From positions 1-23,124 of IMG/VR virus record IMGVR_UViG_3300044797_000116: DNA of 23,124 nucleotides. One strand, 5' to 3'. Both the position numbers and the translations under genes were made by a program. This document shows positions 14,471 to 22,393 of the stretch, one piece after another (the stretch's first letter is position 1; the number at the start of each line of letters is the position of its first letter). Origin of the DNA: a virus. The notes beneath the pieces are model-generated. The model did no database searches, had not been told where the DNA came from, and saw nothing but the letters and a program-made list of their open reading frames with translations.

Positions 14471-15681
14471 TGAGCCAGCTCTCGGACTTCATCGTCAAGA
14501 ACGGGCGGTCGCCCCAGATCAGCCTGGTGATCACGCCCCTGAATGGCGGGCCCCAGGTTAACCTCACCAACTTCATGTCGTACCATTTCACCGACTCGAT
14601 CCTCATCCCCATCAACCAGTTCCAGTTCACTTTCACGCTGCCCTCCGTGCCCGGCAGCATCGATAACTACGTCAACGAGGGCGACATCGCGGAGCTTTAC
14701 GCGGGGGAGTTTCTCGTCTCGACGGGCCTCATCGATGCCATCACGGTGGAGACGACCTTCGAGGGCGACATCATCACCGTGATCGGCAGGAGCCTGATCG
14801 GCCAGCTCGAGGACCAGAGCGCCGTGAACATCCAGAATAAGCCCATGTTCGGCAACCACGTCCCGCTGGCTACGGCGGTGGGGTCGATGATCCAGTTCAC
14901 TCGGATACGTGGCCTCGGGAATCAGGCCGCCCCCACAGGCAACTTCCTCTTCGCGACCGAGCCAGGGGAGACCAAGCTGTCCGCCCTCACCCGCTTCATC
15001 GAGCCGCTGAACTGCGTGATCTGGAGCAGCAACGACGGTTACCTCATCGTCGGCAGGCCCAACATGGGTCAGGCCCCGTCCGGATCCCTGGTCATGGACC
15101 GGACTAATAGGACCTCGAACGTTACCAGCATGAAGGTCACGCGGGCCTCGACTCAGATCCCGAACATCATACTGGCTCTGTGGACCGGGCAGGAAACCGT
15201 TCAGGCTAATGTCCCTCAGCAGGCCGTGAATAACCCCGCTGACGGCCCGTCAACACTGCGCCGGCAGGGGCACAAGGTCCAGAAGTGCGTCGTAGTGTCC
15301 ACGCCTTCCGGGAGCGACCCGCAGTCCCTCTCCGACGCGAACGCCTTCAATGCATACGGGTCCAACATTATGCAGGCCTACGCCCTCAGGGAGATCGCCG
15401 GGGCTAACGTCAACGAAGTGCAGGTCCAGGCGAACATGAAGGGCCACTTCAACGACGACCTGGAGCCGTTCATGATCGACCGAGTTTACTCCGTCAATTA
15501 CGACCGCGGTGGGGTCGACGAGGCGATGTATCTTTTCGAGGTGGAGTACTCTCTCAACGACCTGAAGACCGGTCCTCAGAGTTCCCTGCACCTCTGCAGG
15601 CTCGGGACCATCGTCGCAGGGGCCCGACAGAAACCCGTGACGACAATCTTTACCGACTCGGGTAAGCTACCCACGCTATGA
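14470..15681 (+). CDS. Baseplate hub protein (Mu gp44-like)
   Basis: This 403-residue protein follows the order of Mu gp43-gp44: the trimeric hub into which the spike docks. Typical parts are an N-terminal beta domain (LTNFMSYHFTDSILIPINQF), the GDIAELYAGEFLVSTGLIDA segment, VIGRSLIGQLEDQSAVN (the common 'GRsl..dLvdcs' motif), and a VQANMKGHF...PFMIDRVYSV region near the end with VDEAMYLFEVEYSLN. Position immediately before the gp45-like spike supports it. It starts by TGATG overlap and ends with a four-base ATGA overlap, so expression is coupled. Confidence 0.82.
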   Translation: MSQLSDFIVKNGRSPQISLVITPLNGGPQVNLTNFMSYHFTDSILIPINQFQFTFTLPSVPGSIDNYVNEGDIAELYAGEFLVSTGLIDAITVETTFEGDIITVIGRSLIGQLEDQSAVNIQNKPMFGNHVPLATAVGSMIQFTRIRGLGNQAAPTGNFLFATEPGETKLSALTRFIEPLNCVIWSSNDGYLIVGRPNMGQAPSGSLVMDRTNRTSNVTSMKVTRASTQIPNIILALWTGQETVQANVPQQAVNNPADGPSTLRRQGHKVQKCVVVSTPSGSDPQSLSDANAFNAYGSNIMQAYALREIAGANVNEVQVQANMKGHFNDDLEPFMIDRVYSVNYDRGGVDEAMYLFEVEYSLNDLKTGPQSSLHLCRLGTIVAGARQKPVTTIFTDSGKLPTL

Positions 15682-16241
15682 CCGAGTCCGACATCATCAA
15701 GCTGATCAACGCGCAGGTTAAAAAGCAGCTCAACGTCATCCTGTCCGGACAGTCCGGAAACGCAGCGGACGACGGCCATGGAAACTATTCCGAGGACATC
15801 CAGAACATGTTCACTGGGATGGACGGCATCACGTCCAGGCCGGTGTCCCATCCCTACGGGTTCGCCTCCAAGGCCCCCGACGGTACGACTCAGGTCACCG
15901 CCAAGCAGGGGGACCACACGGGGAACAGGCTGGTCATCGGGCACCGCGCCGCCGACCGTCCGTCGGATCTGGGTGACGGCGAGACCTGCGTCTACTCGAG
16001 CTCAGGATATAGGATAGTCTGGAAGCAGGGCAGCATTATGATCGGTAAGGGGACCCAGCTGGAGCCCCTGATCCTCGGGCAAACCCTGAACACGTTCCTC
16101 ACGAGCCTCCTGACCGATATCATCGCCCACACACACGCCTCACCCGGCGCTCCGCCCACGAATATCGCCGACTTCCAGCAATTGCTGACAAACACGCTCA
16201 ATGCGAATAAGATCTTGGTTGAAGACGGAGGCGGAGAGTAA
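15678..16241 (+). CDS. Baseplate spike protein (Mu gp45-like)
   Basis: This 187-residue protein matches the Mu gp45 family. The N-terminus is a helix (MTESDIIKLINAQVKKQL), the middle holds SRPVSHPYGFASKAPDGTTQ and the QGDHTGNRLVIGHR...DLGDGETCVYSS OB-fold strand region, then SGYRIVWKQGSIMIGKG, beta-helix-type strands. H151-x-H153 in IIAHTHASPG matches the HxH pattern which, in P2 gpV and Mu gp45, binds an iron ion at the spike tip. Here it lies before a helical end of about 30 residues, so the metal role is uncertain. Trimers would pierce the outer membrane. It follows the hub and overlaps it by four bases. A TAATG junction links it to the next gene. Confidence 0.82.
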   Translation: MTESDIIKLINAQVKKQLNVILSGQSGNAADDGHGNYSEDIQNMFTGMDGITSRPVSHPYGFASKAPDGTTQVTAKQGDHTGNRLVIGHRAADRPSDLGDGETCVYSSSGYRIVWKQGSIMIGKGTQLEPLILGQTLNTFLTSLLTDIIAHTHASPGAPPTNIADFQQLLTNTLNANKILVEDGGGE

Positions 16242-16483
16242 TGGCGATGGTCGGCGACGCCCTCGGGGCTGCCATTCAGGCTAAGATCCAGGCTATCCCT
16301 GGGATCAGCATCACCAAGCCGGACGAGCTGACCGCTTTCTGTAACGCGCTCGGGGAGGCAATAGTGACCTACATTCAGGCCAACGCGGTAGTTGAGACGG
16401 AGGACACCGTCGTGATTCCCGTCACGTCCGCGACAGGCCTTCCCAGCAACGGTACCGGCACCGGGGTGGGGTTCATTCTATGA
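16241..16483 (+). CDS. Small baseplate-region protein
   Basis: This 80-residue protein lies between the spike and the gp46-like gene, where some Mu-like phages encode a small accessory. It has a helical N-terminal half (MVGDALGAAIQAKIQAIPG, ELTAFCNALGEAIVTYIQANAV) and a Thr/Val-rich C-terminus ending in a Gly-rich VGFIL. I do not recognise a family. It starts right after the previous stop (TAATG) and its last codons overlap the next gene by four bases (ATGA), so it is almost certainly translated as part of the baseplate operon. Confidence 0.7.
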   Translation: MAMVGDALGAAIQAKIQAIPGISITKPDELTAFCNALGEAIVTYIQANAVVETEDTVVIPVTSATGLPSNGTGTGVGFIL

Positions 16484-16848
16484 GCTCGTGGATGATCGAT
16501 CCCGCAACCGGCGATTACCTGATGCAGAACGGATCTCCGATCAGCAGCGACTCGCTCGACAACCCCGCCTACTACCGCATCAGGATCCACCGCTTGAAAT
16601 GGATGTACGCCCCTGATACAAATTACGGGTCCGATCTCTACACTCTCGAGAAGAAGGAAGGGAACGCCGCACTCAACATGATCACGACCGCGCTGCAGCC
16701 CATGGTGGACGACGGGAGAGCCCTGGGTGTCGACCCGGAGTTCGTCACTCCTCAGCCGTCCTCCCGGAACGAGGCCGCGATCAGCGTGGAAATAACCGAC
16801 GCTCAGGGCATTCAGCAGAACCTGACCCTCCCACCTGTAGGAAACTGA
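16480..16848 (+). CDS. Baseplate wedge protein (Mu gp46-like)
   Basis: This 122-residue protein matches the Mu gp46 / gp25-type wedge component. The start SSWMIDPATGDYLMQNGSP, then YYRIRIHRLKWMYAPDTNYGSDLYTL with the typical 'gsW.yd...Gsdl' turn, a central helix with NMITTALQPMVDDGRA, and ISVEITDAQGIQQNLTLPP at the end. Such proteins anchor the first sheath ring. It overlaps the previous gene by four bases and ends one base before the next gene's ATG, the same tight order (46 then 47) as in Mu. Confidence 0.8.
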   Translation: MSSWMIDPATGDYLMQNGSPISSDSLDNPAYYRIRIHRLKWMYAPDTNYGSDLYTLEKKEGNAALNMITTALQPMVDDGRALGVDPEFVTPQPSSRNEAAISVEITDAQGIQQNLTLPPVGN

Positions 16849-16849
16849 T

Positions 16850-18076
16850 ATGGCGGCACCCACACTTAAGACACCCTCGCAGATCCAGCAGGACTACCTC
16901 ATCTATCTCGCCGGCCAGAAGCAGGGCATCAACACGGCCCAGCAGGACTCCGACTGGTGGATCCGCGGAGCGGTTGTTGGTGGTGTCGTGGCGGGTGTGT
17001 ACGCCGACAACCTCATGATCTCAAATGACGCCTTCCCACAGAGAGCCCGCGCAGCCGCCCTCGCTAACTGGCTGCAGACCATCTTCGGACCGGACCCTGT
17101 GAATGGAAACTTTCTTCCGGCGACGTCGTCGAACGGGTATGCCAGCGTGACAGGTAACCCCGGGCAGATCCTCTCGGCCGGCCTGCAGGTGGTCTACGCG
17201 CCCAACGGAAACACCTATGGCGTCTCCGTCAACACGCAGCTGGACCCCATCGCCGGCACCGGTCTCGTCCCGTTCACGTCGATAGCCACTGGGCAGTCCC
17301 AGAATCTCCTCCCCTTCACCGTCCTTAACTTCCCTTCTCCGCCCGCTGGACTGAACTCGACTGCCGTGGTCTCCGCGAGCGGCTTCGCTGACGCCACGGA
17401 TCCCGAGTCCGTGCCGGCCGCGGCCTCCCGGGTGCTCACCCGCATGAGGAATGGAATTACGATTGGCCGTAAGACCGACTACGAGCAGTACGCCAAGCTC
17501 GCCAGCCCGTCCGTGGTCACGGCGCTCGCTGTGCCCCACTGGAACGGCCCAGGGACGGTCGGGGTTTACATCACGTCGGGCACCACCGACATCGACACCG
17601 CCCTGGATAACAACCTTCCCATCAGCCTGCTGCCGTCCCCTCAGCTGATCGCGACCGTGCTCAACTTCCTCCTCGTTAACTACACCGTGCTGACCGACGA
17701 CCTCTCGGTCCTGTCCCCGGTGGAGGTCCCCATCTCCGTCACCGGATTCGTCAGCTACAACAGCGGAACGGGCGCGACGATCCCCTCCAACGAGACGCTC
17801 ACTCAGGCCGATCTCGTCATCAGGGAGATTCAGCGGGCGATCTATAAAACCCCCGTGGGCGGCAGGCAGATCGCCGGCAGCGGCGGCTTTGTTTTCGCCT
17901 CTGACATAGAGCAGACCATCGACATCGCGCTCTCCGACGAGCCATTTGAGACGGGCGGCACCGACCCGATCCTCAGCGATCGAGGCATATATAACCTGTC
18001 CGCCACAGGGAGGAACATATCCGTCGCCCCTAACCAGATCCCCGTGCCCGGGACAATCGTTTTGATAACGGTGTGA
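16850..18076 (+). CDS. Baseplate protein J (Mu gp47-like)
   Basis: This 408-residue protein is of the baseplate J / Mu gp47 type, the wedge protein that links sheath and spike to the fibres. Family features are the N-terminal helix and acidic WWIRGAVVGGVVAGVYADNL, a long strand-rich middle (LSAGLQVVYAPNGNTYGVS), SVPAAASRVLTRMRNGITIGRKTDYEQYAKLASPSVV (the 'R....g...G...dye..A' motif), VGVYITSG, and a C-terminal half with LSPVEVPISVTGFVSYN, a repeat-like wedge domain. Length is normal for this family. Codon use and tight packing (one base between neighbours) fit the baseplate operon. Confidence 0.85.
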   Translation: MAAPTLKTPSQIQQDYLIYLAGQKQGINTAQQDSDWWIRGAVVGGVVAGVYADNLMISNDAFPQRARAAALANWLQTIFGPDPVNGNFLPATSSNGYASVTGNPGQILSAGLQVVYAPNGNTYGVSVNTQLDPIAGTGLVPFTSIATGQSQNLLPFTVLNFPSPPAGLNSTAVVSASGFADATDPESVPAAASRVLTRMRNGITIGRKTDYEQYAKLASPSVVTALAVPHWNGPGTVGVYITSGTTDIDTALDNNLPISLLPSPQLIATVLNFLLVNYTVLTDDLSVLSPVEVPISVTGFVSYNSGTGATIPSNETLTQADLVIREIQRAIYKTPVGGRQIAGSGGFVFASDIEQTIDIALSDEPFETGGTDPILSDRGIYNLSATGRNISVAPNQIPVPGTIVLITV

Positions 18077-18077
18077 G

Positions 18078-18896
18078 ATGCCTCTATTCCTAGGAGCACA
18101 GGACCTCTACCGCATTCTCCAGAGGGAGCTGCCTCCCGACGACGTCTATCCAGACTCGGGGTCCCCGTCCGCTTTTTTCGCCACCTCCGATAACTTCGCC
18201 ATAGCGAAAGTCCTGAGCGACTACTACACCGGCCCGCAGCAGCAGACGTATAACAACGAGTTCGCCATCACCGCCACGGGCGCGAACGGTCGCCTCTCCG
18301 ATCACGAGATCATGTGGCTGGGCGCCCCACTGGATCAGACCCAGTACACCGTGGCCGAGCGCCTGGCCCTGGTGCTGGCGCAGATCCGTTTTCAGCCGGC
18401 GCCGACCCTCTGGAACATCCTCACGCTTGCCCTGACATTCGTGCCCCCTGGAGTCAGGGTGGGCATCGTCCCGTACTACTCGGCCATGCCCTTCGTCTAT
18501 AACGTCCGGATCTACGAGTACACGATGACCCCGCAGGCCCTCATTGCCCTGACGATCGCTCTCACGGCCGCTGGACCCGCCCGGTCGCCCTTTGTCATCA
18601 GCCAGAACGTGAACCTGGCGACCTACAACCTCAACTGGTATCTGCCGAACGCCAGCCAAGCGTCCCTGGTCCAGAACGCCTACGTTGACCCCTCCGGGTC
18701 GCCGATCACCGGCTATACCGGAGTGGTGGACTTCAACACCAATGAGTCATTTGAAATCACCGACCAGCAAGGTAATATCTTGACAGACCAGATGGGTAAC
18801 GCAATTGTGACTCAGTCCGGGCCTGAGACGATCATAACTCAGGGCGGAGATAACATAGACACCCAAGGGGGAGACGACATTGTCACTAATCAATAG
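18078..18896 (+). CDS. Baseplate/tail protein, Mu gp48-like (DUF2313), with repetitive C-terminus
   Basis: This 272-residue protein follows gp47-like as in Mu gp48. The N-terminal half includes LYRILQRELPPDDVYPDSG, a family-like opening, and WLGAPLDQTQYTVAERLALVLAQIRFQPAPTLWNIL. The middle (YTMTPQALIALTIALTAAGPAR) is helical. It probably joins the baseplate to the fibre. The last 50 residues are a low-complexity tail: TDQQGNILTDQMGNAI, then TQGGDNIDTQGGDDI, near repeats of 9 to 10 residues, typical of beta-structured tails in phage virion proteins. Those repeats contain the ribosome site and TTG start of the fibre gene, which overlaps by 17 bases. Confidence 0.75.
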   Translation: MPLFLGAQDLYRILQRELPPDDVYPDSGSPSAFFATSDNFAIAKVLSDYYTGPQQQTYNNEFAITATGANGRLSDHEIMWLGAPLDQTQYTVAERLALVLAQIRFQPAPTLWNILTLALTFVPPGVRVGIVPYYSAMPFVYNVRIYEYTMTPQALIALTIALTAAGPARSPFVISQNVNLATYNLNWYLPNASQASLVQNAYVDPSGSPITGYTGVVDFNTNESFEITDQQGNILTDQMGNAIVTQSGPETIITQGGDNIDTQGGDDIVTNQ

Positions 18897-20409
18897 ACTC
18901 ACACTGCTGCTTTTACTTTTCACCGGTGCCGCCAACGCGGGCACCGTGGAGATCACGGCGCTGCCGCTGGGCAGTGCGGCTACGACGACGAACGCCGATG
19001 TGTTCCCCTTTGTCGATGTCACGGCCAACGCCACTCAGAAGATGACCCTGTGGGACCTGATCAATCTCCCTCCGATAGTCGCGACCTACGCGCCCATTAA
19101 TAACCCGACCTTCACCGGCACCACGGCCGGGTTAAATGGAAGTGGCGCGAACCTCACTGAGCTGAACGGTTCGAACGTTGGGTCTGGCATTGTTTCCCAG
19201 CTATTTGGCGGCACTGGCGTAGCTAGTACCTCCCTTCACACTCACGGGGTGCCCCTTGCGGAGGGGTCATCGCCTTATTCATCGGCAGCGGCCGGCGCGA
19301 CGGGCACGGCTCTGTGTGGAAACGGCGTCAGCGCTGACCCCAGCTTCTGCAGTGTCGTTTTGAATCCCATGACCGGAAACGGGGACATGATTTACGGCGC
19401 GGCCAGCGGGACGGCGTCGCGACTGCCGGCCCCGACCCCCTCGTCTTATGCTGATATTTTGACGTACCCCAGCCCAGGACCCACTCCCTCTCCCGTTTGG
19501 AACATACTCCCGGGCAACACAGCCGTCCTTGCTGTTCCAGCGATGGGCAACCTCCTCACGACCGGATCGACCTCCGGTTATCTATTCGTGGTGAGCCCTG
19601 CGAATGCCACAGTCGGCGCTACCTATACGAATAATTCGGCCACTTTTACAGTTTTGACGACGATCTCGTCCGGGTCCTTTCTTTTCACCTCGATCACCAG
19701 CGGATCGCCGCTATCCAGCGGAACCCTCACAAAGACCGGCGGAACCGGTGACACCTCGATCACCTTCAGCTCAGAGCAAGTTCTGGCGACCTTCGCAGCA
19801 CCCGCGGGGCCCAACCCTCTCATGCTTCATGTTAAGTTCGTCGCAGCCGGCGGCGGGGGCAGCGAAGGGGGCGCGACCCTGACGACCAGTGCCAACCCGG
19901 GAGGCGTTTCTGGACTTTCATGCGGGGTCAACTCCTTCGTCGGCACCGGCGGTGGCGCTGGGACCCAGAATGGCGGCGGCGCTGGCGGCGGCCTGGAGCC
20001 CTCGGTCCTTCCTGCGGGGGTCTTCGGCGAGTGCACCTCCGGAAGCGGGGGCGGGGCCCCTGGCTTCACCCAGGGAGTAGACGCGAGTGCAGTCGGCGGC
20101 GGCGTCGGGGCATCCTCGATCTATGGCGGCGGGGGACAGTCTTACGATAACAACACGACCGGTGGAAGTGCGGCCACCAACTCCGGATCCGGCGGCGGCG
20201 GCGGCGGTAATAACGGTTCTGCCAGCTCCTCATCGGGCGGCGGCGGCGGTTCGGGCGCACACTGCGATTTGTATATCCCCACTGGGACGACCGCGTTTTC
20301 TAAGACCTGCTACTATACAATCGGCCTCGGGGGCGTCGGAGGTACGGGATCCGCCAACGGCGGTCCTGGGGCCGACGGTCGCGTGGACTACTGGTGGAGC
20401 TACCAATGA
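18880..20409 (+). CDS. Glycine-rich tail fibre with N-terminal signal peptide
   Basis: This 509-residue protein starts with TTG at 18880, well supported by AGGGGGAG six bases upstream. Residues 1-20 (MSLINRLTLLLLLFTGAANA) form an unusually clear Sec signal peptide with an ANA|GT cleavage site. Next come VEITALPLGSAATTT and DVFPFVDVTANATQKMTLWDL, the usual start of phage tail-fibre proteins. A low-charge Ser/Thr/Pro/Gly shaft follows to about residue 300. The C-terminal 200 residues are Gly-rich (GGGG runs, a SGGGGG run near 430-455, and paired Cys), ending with TYYTIGLGGVGGTG-like strands and DYWWSYQ. Such Gly-rich domains are receptor-binding tips in several phages. A fibre normally folds in the cytoplasm, so the signal is odd. 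A GTG at about 18942 would give a form without it. It ends in an ATGA overlap with a lipoprotein gene. Confidence 0.78.
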   Translation: MSLINRLTLLLLLFTGAANAGTVEITALPLGSAATTTNADVFPFVDVTANATQKMTLWDLINLPPIVATYAPINNPTFTGTTAGLNGSGANLTELNGSNVGSGIVSQLFGGTGVASTSLHTHGVPLAEGSSPYSSAAAGATGTALCGNGVSADPSFCSVVLNPMTGNGDMIYGAASGTASRLPAPTPSSYADILTYPSPGPTPSPVWNILPGNTAVLAVPAMGNLLTTGSTSGYLFVVSPANATVGATYTNNSATFTVLTTISSGSFLFTSITSGSPLSSGTLTKTGGTGDTSITFSSEQVLATFAAPAGPNPLMLHVKFVAAGGGGSEGGATLTTSANPGGVSGLSCGVNSFVGTGGGAGTQNGGGAGGGLEPSVLPAGVFGECTSGSGGGAPGFTQGVDASAVGGGVGASSIYGGGGQSYDNNTTGGSAATNSGSGGGGGGNNGSASSSSGGGGGSGAHCDLYIPTGTTAFSKTCYYTIGLGGVGGTGSANGGPGADGRVDYWWSYQ

Positions 20410-20582
20410 AGTCCCTGATGATTTTATTGATATTGACGCTCAGCTCGTGCTCATCGGCTAAGCTGAAGAAGTGCCAGCCGTCGGTGGATCCGACGCTGAT
20501 GCAGTGCTCTAAGCGGGTCCAGGGTCAGTACTACATGTGCGAGAAACCGGTGGGGGTCCTCTCCTGCCAGGACCCGCAGTAA
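20406..20582 (+). CDS. Small lipoprotein, possible Rz1-type outer spanin
   Basis: This 58-residue protein starts at ATG 20406, overlapping the fibre stop by four bases (ATGA), with GGTGGAG a few bases upstream. A GTG at 20394 would only add four residues ahead of the signal. MKSLMILLILTLSSC is a lipoprotein signal with lipobox L-S-S-C. The mature 44 residues have four more Cys, Lys, Gln and Pro, which is compatible with a small periplasmic or outer-membrane anchored protein. Its place beside a single-pass membrane protein and the DUF5675-like gene suggests a spanin pair or lysis role. No sequence match to Rz1 is claimed. Confidence 0.68.
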   Translation: MKSLMILLILTLSSCSSAKLKKCQPSVDPTLMQCSKRVQGQYYMCEKPVGVLSCQDPQ

Positions 20583-20595
20583 CGGAGGTTTTGTG

Positions 20596-20844
20596 ATGAA
20601 TAAGCTTTCCCCTGACCTCTGGATCCAGTGGAGGATCATGGCCGCTACATGGCTCGGCCTGCTGGGGTGCTTCTTTGCCTCGATCGACTCCAGGTATACG
20701 CACGCGGACGTGACCGCCGAACGGGTTATTAAGCGCGCCGTCATTGACGCCGAGGTCCGGGATGAGCTAAGGGGTATGCATGAGGAGATCAACCAAATCT
20801 ATATGAAGATGATCCCAGAGGCAGAAAGGCACCACGGGCCATGA
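20596..20844 (+). CDS. Single-pass membrane protein, possible inner spanin or holin
   Basis: This 82-residue protein starts at ATG 20596 with GGAGG at 20584-20588, seven bases upstream; a GTG at 20593 adds one residue. A hydrophobic stretch of about 17 (IMAATWLGLLGCFFASI) lies at 15-31, preceded by DLWIQWR and followed by a polar, charged helical tail with VIKRAVIDAEVRDELRGMHEEINQIYMKM, which could form a coiled coil. A membrane anchor plus a helical periplasmic or cytoplasmic tail fits an i-spanin or holin. It overlaps the next gene by four bases, and follows a lipoprotein, the arrangement expected for a spanin pair. Confidence 0.65.
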   Translation: MNKLSPDLWIQWRIMAATWLGLLGCFFASIDSRYTHADVTAERVIKRAVIDAEVRDELRGMHEEINQIYMKMIPEAERHHGP

Positions 20845-21260
20845 ATCTCACGCTCTCCAGGATTGGTGCGAACGATCACGGCGTCTTCAGCGTCTTGGAG
20901 GATGAGGACGGGCAGACCCTGAGCTGCTGCCTGGAGCACGCCTTCGCCGCCGGAAGTGATGGCTTCATCCCCAAGGTTCCACGTGGAACGTATACCTGCG
21001 TCCGAGGAGTTCACAAGCTCTCAGACCTGATCCCATTTACGACCTTCGAGATCACCGGGGTCCCGAACTTCATGGGCTCTCCTGTGACCGGCATTCTGTT
21101 CCACGTCGGGAACTATAACGGGGACTCGGAGGGCTGCGTGCTCGTCGGCCATGCCTTTCAGGGCAACCCCATGGGTTCCCTTCTAAACAGCCGCGAGGCC
21201 TTCGGTCAACTCATGTCAAAGCTGGACGGCCTGGACGAGTTCCAACTCACTGTCGCTTGA
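20841..21260 (+). CDS. DUF5675-like protein in lysis region
   Basis: This 139-residue protein fits the DUF5675 pattern common in phage lysis regions: an opening 'L.R......T.GVF.VLED', PKVPRGTYTCVRGVHKL (about residues 44-60), FEITGVPN, and ILFHVGNYNGDSEGCVLVG. H88 and S96-x-G98-C99 resemble the HxxG...S-x-G-C arrangement of L,D-transpeptidase domains, so a peptidoglycan-acting enzyme is possible, but the biochemical role of this family is not known to me. It begins inside the previous gene's stop (ATGA). No other cell-wall hydrolase is visible in the window, so this is the best lysis candidate here. Confidence 0.72.
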   Translation: MNLTLSRIGANDHGVFSVLEDEDGQTLSCCLEHAFAAGSDGFIPKVPRGTYTCVRGVHKLSDLIPFTTFEITGVPNFMGSPVTGILFHVGNYNGDSEGCVLVGHAFQGNPMGSLLNSREAFGQLMSKLDGLDEFQLTVA

Positions 21261-21318
21261 CCTTCTCGACTTTTAATGAAAGATTCAGGCCTGAACGTTC
21301 AACCTCAAGGAGAATGAT

Positions 21319-21603
21319 ATGGCAAAGACTGTGAATTTAGGACCCCTGGCTCTTGGTATCGGCATCGTAAGCGGCGTCGCTCAGGTGACGGCCGACGTTG
21401 ATTTGACCGGCTCTCTCGGCGGCGGGAGCGCCGCTGGGGTAGTGACGGGTAAAGTCGGACTGCACGCCGAAGGAGACGTCAGCTCGCAGCAGCTGGCTGA
21501 CCTGGCCGTCACGGCTCTCGAAGCGGCATTCCCGGCGGCCACCGCGCTGCTGGAAATGGTGCGTTCAGGGGTGGATGCCGAGATCCAGAAGCTCACCGTT
21601 TAA
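21319..21603 (+). CDS. Gly/Ala-rich hypothetical protein
   Basis: This 94-residue protein has no family I recognise. AAGGAG at 21308-21313 sits a few bases before the ATG. The first half is hydrophobic and Gly/Ala/Val-rich (NLGPLALGIGIVSGVAQVTAD, then GSLGGGSAAGVVTGK), and the second half is a helix (QQLADLAVTALEAAFPAATALLEMVRSGVD). There is no clear transmembrane segment. The opening could be a beta-rich assembly motif. It is preceded by 58 bases with nothing recognisable apart from the ribosome site, and it abuts the following gene (TAA then ATG at 21607). Confidence 0.62.
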   Translation: MAKTVNLGPLALGIGIVSGVAQVTADVDLTGSLGGGSAAGVVTGKVGLHAEGDVSSQQLADLAVTALEAAFPAATALLEMVRSGVDAEIQKLTV

Positions 21604-21606
21604 TCG

Positions 21607-21981
21607 ATGACGACCTCAGCCTTCCCAGCCCTCACCGAAGCGGAGCAGGTCTTTAAGGACCTGATCTGGAACCCGATGATCTTCGCGGGGGAGAACTGGA
21701 TCGAGGCTGAGGTCCCGTTTCTGGACCTTCCCGTCATCAAGCAGCTGGACGAGGCCACCCTCAACGCCGTGACGGACGCCATCTTCTCCTACGTCTGCGA
21801 GACGGTGGATATCGCCGCGATCCAGCTCAGTAACGCCGCGGCCCAGTCCGCATATGAATCCGCCTCGGAAAACCTGGTCGTAGTCGCCACCGAAAAGGGA
21901 GTCACCTCCGATGAATATAAAACGGCTCTTGCGCAAGAACTTCAGGCTCTGGCTGCTTTCGGTCACCTGGCTGGCGGCTAG
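21607..21981 (+). CDS. Hypothetical acidic helical protein
   Basis: This 124-residue protein is helical, acidic and Ala-rich. It starts MTTSAFPALTEAEQVFKDLI and has aromatic and Leu-rich segments (WNPMIFAGENWIEAEVPFLDLP) before a long helix rich in Ala (LSNAAAQSAYESASENLV). No signal peptide or membrane segment is seen. No Shine-Dalgarno of note precedes the ATG, but the previous stop is only three bases upstream, so coupling is likely. Its last 71 bases overlap the start of a lipoprotein gene in another frame. The family is unknown to me. Confidence 0.62.
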   Translation: MTTSAFPALTEAEQVFKDLIWNPMIFAGENWIEAEVPFLDLPVIKQLDEATLNAVTDAIFSYVCETVDIAAIQLSNAAAQSAYESASENLVVVATEKGVTSDEYKTALAQELQALAAFGHLAGG

Positions 21982-22372
21982 CAGCTGCGTTACGGAGATT
22001 GAAGCACCTTACTGTAACGTGGACGGATTGATCGAGAACGGCGGCGGATGCGCCCACATGATCGCCGGAGATACCTGCTCACTCACCACGGACGAGATCA
22101 TCGACATGATCGACGCACAGCCTACCGACCGCCTTTGCGTGCCGGCCTGCGGTATGCCAATCTGCGCTGAGGATCCGTCGGATCCCAAGAACTATCCTAA
22201 CGCCCTCGTGACAGTTAAGGCCCGTGGGGCGGCGATCATCATGTTCCCCTCCGACTGGGGCGAGAAGAAGACGGAACTTGATACTGCGTGCCGCGAACTT
22301 GGCTCAAAGTGCTCACTGGGTCCGGCAGGTCCATTTCCCAGCCCTAGTCCTTCGCCGTCTCCTGCGGTATAG
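21911..22372 (+). CDS. Cys-rich lipoprotein with Pro/Ser tail
   Basis: This 153-residue protein begins within the previous gene, at ATG 21911 with GGGAG eight bases upstream. The N-terminus is basic (MNIKRLLRKNFR), then LWLLSVTWLAASSC, a clear lipoprotein signal with lipobox ASSC at residue 26. The mature part holds ten or so Cys, a sign of several disulfides in the periplasm (YCNV, GGCAH, DTCSL, LCVPACGMPICAED, DTACREL, KCSL), and it ends in an FPSPSPSPSPAV tail that may be a periplasmic spacer. An outer-membrane anchored role in lysis, superinfection exclusion or host envelope change is possible. The family is unknown to me. Confidence 0.68.
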   Translation: MNIKRLLRKNFRLWLLSVTWLAASSCVTEIEAPYCNVDGLIENGGGCAHMIAGDTCSLTTDEIIDMIDAQPTDRLCVPACGMPICAEDPSDPKNYPNALVTVKARGAAIIMFPSDWGEKKTELDTACRELGSKCSLGPAGPFPSPSPSPSPAV

Positions 22373-22393
22373 TTCCCGTCAGGGGGACTCTCT

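Noticed and set aside
19827-20260. Several frames (both strands) inside the Gly-rich fibre end
   Set aside because: GGC-rich repeats produce open frames in all directions. They give Pro/Arg-rich low-complexity products without start signals.
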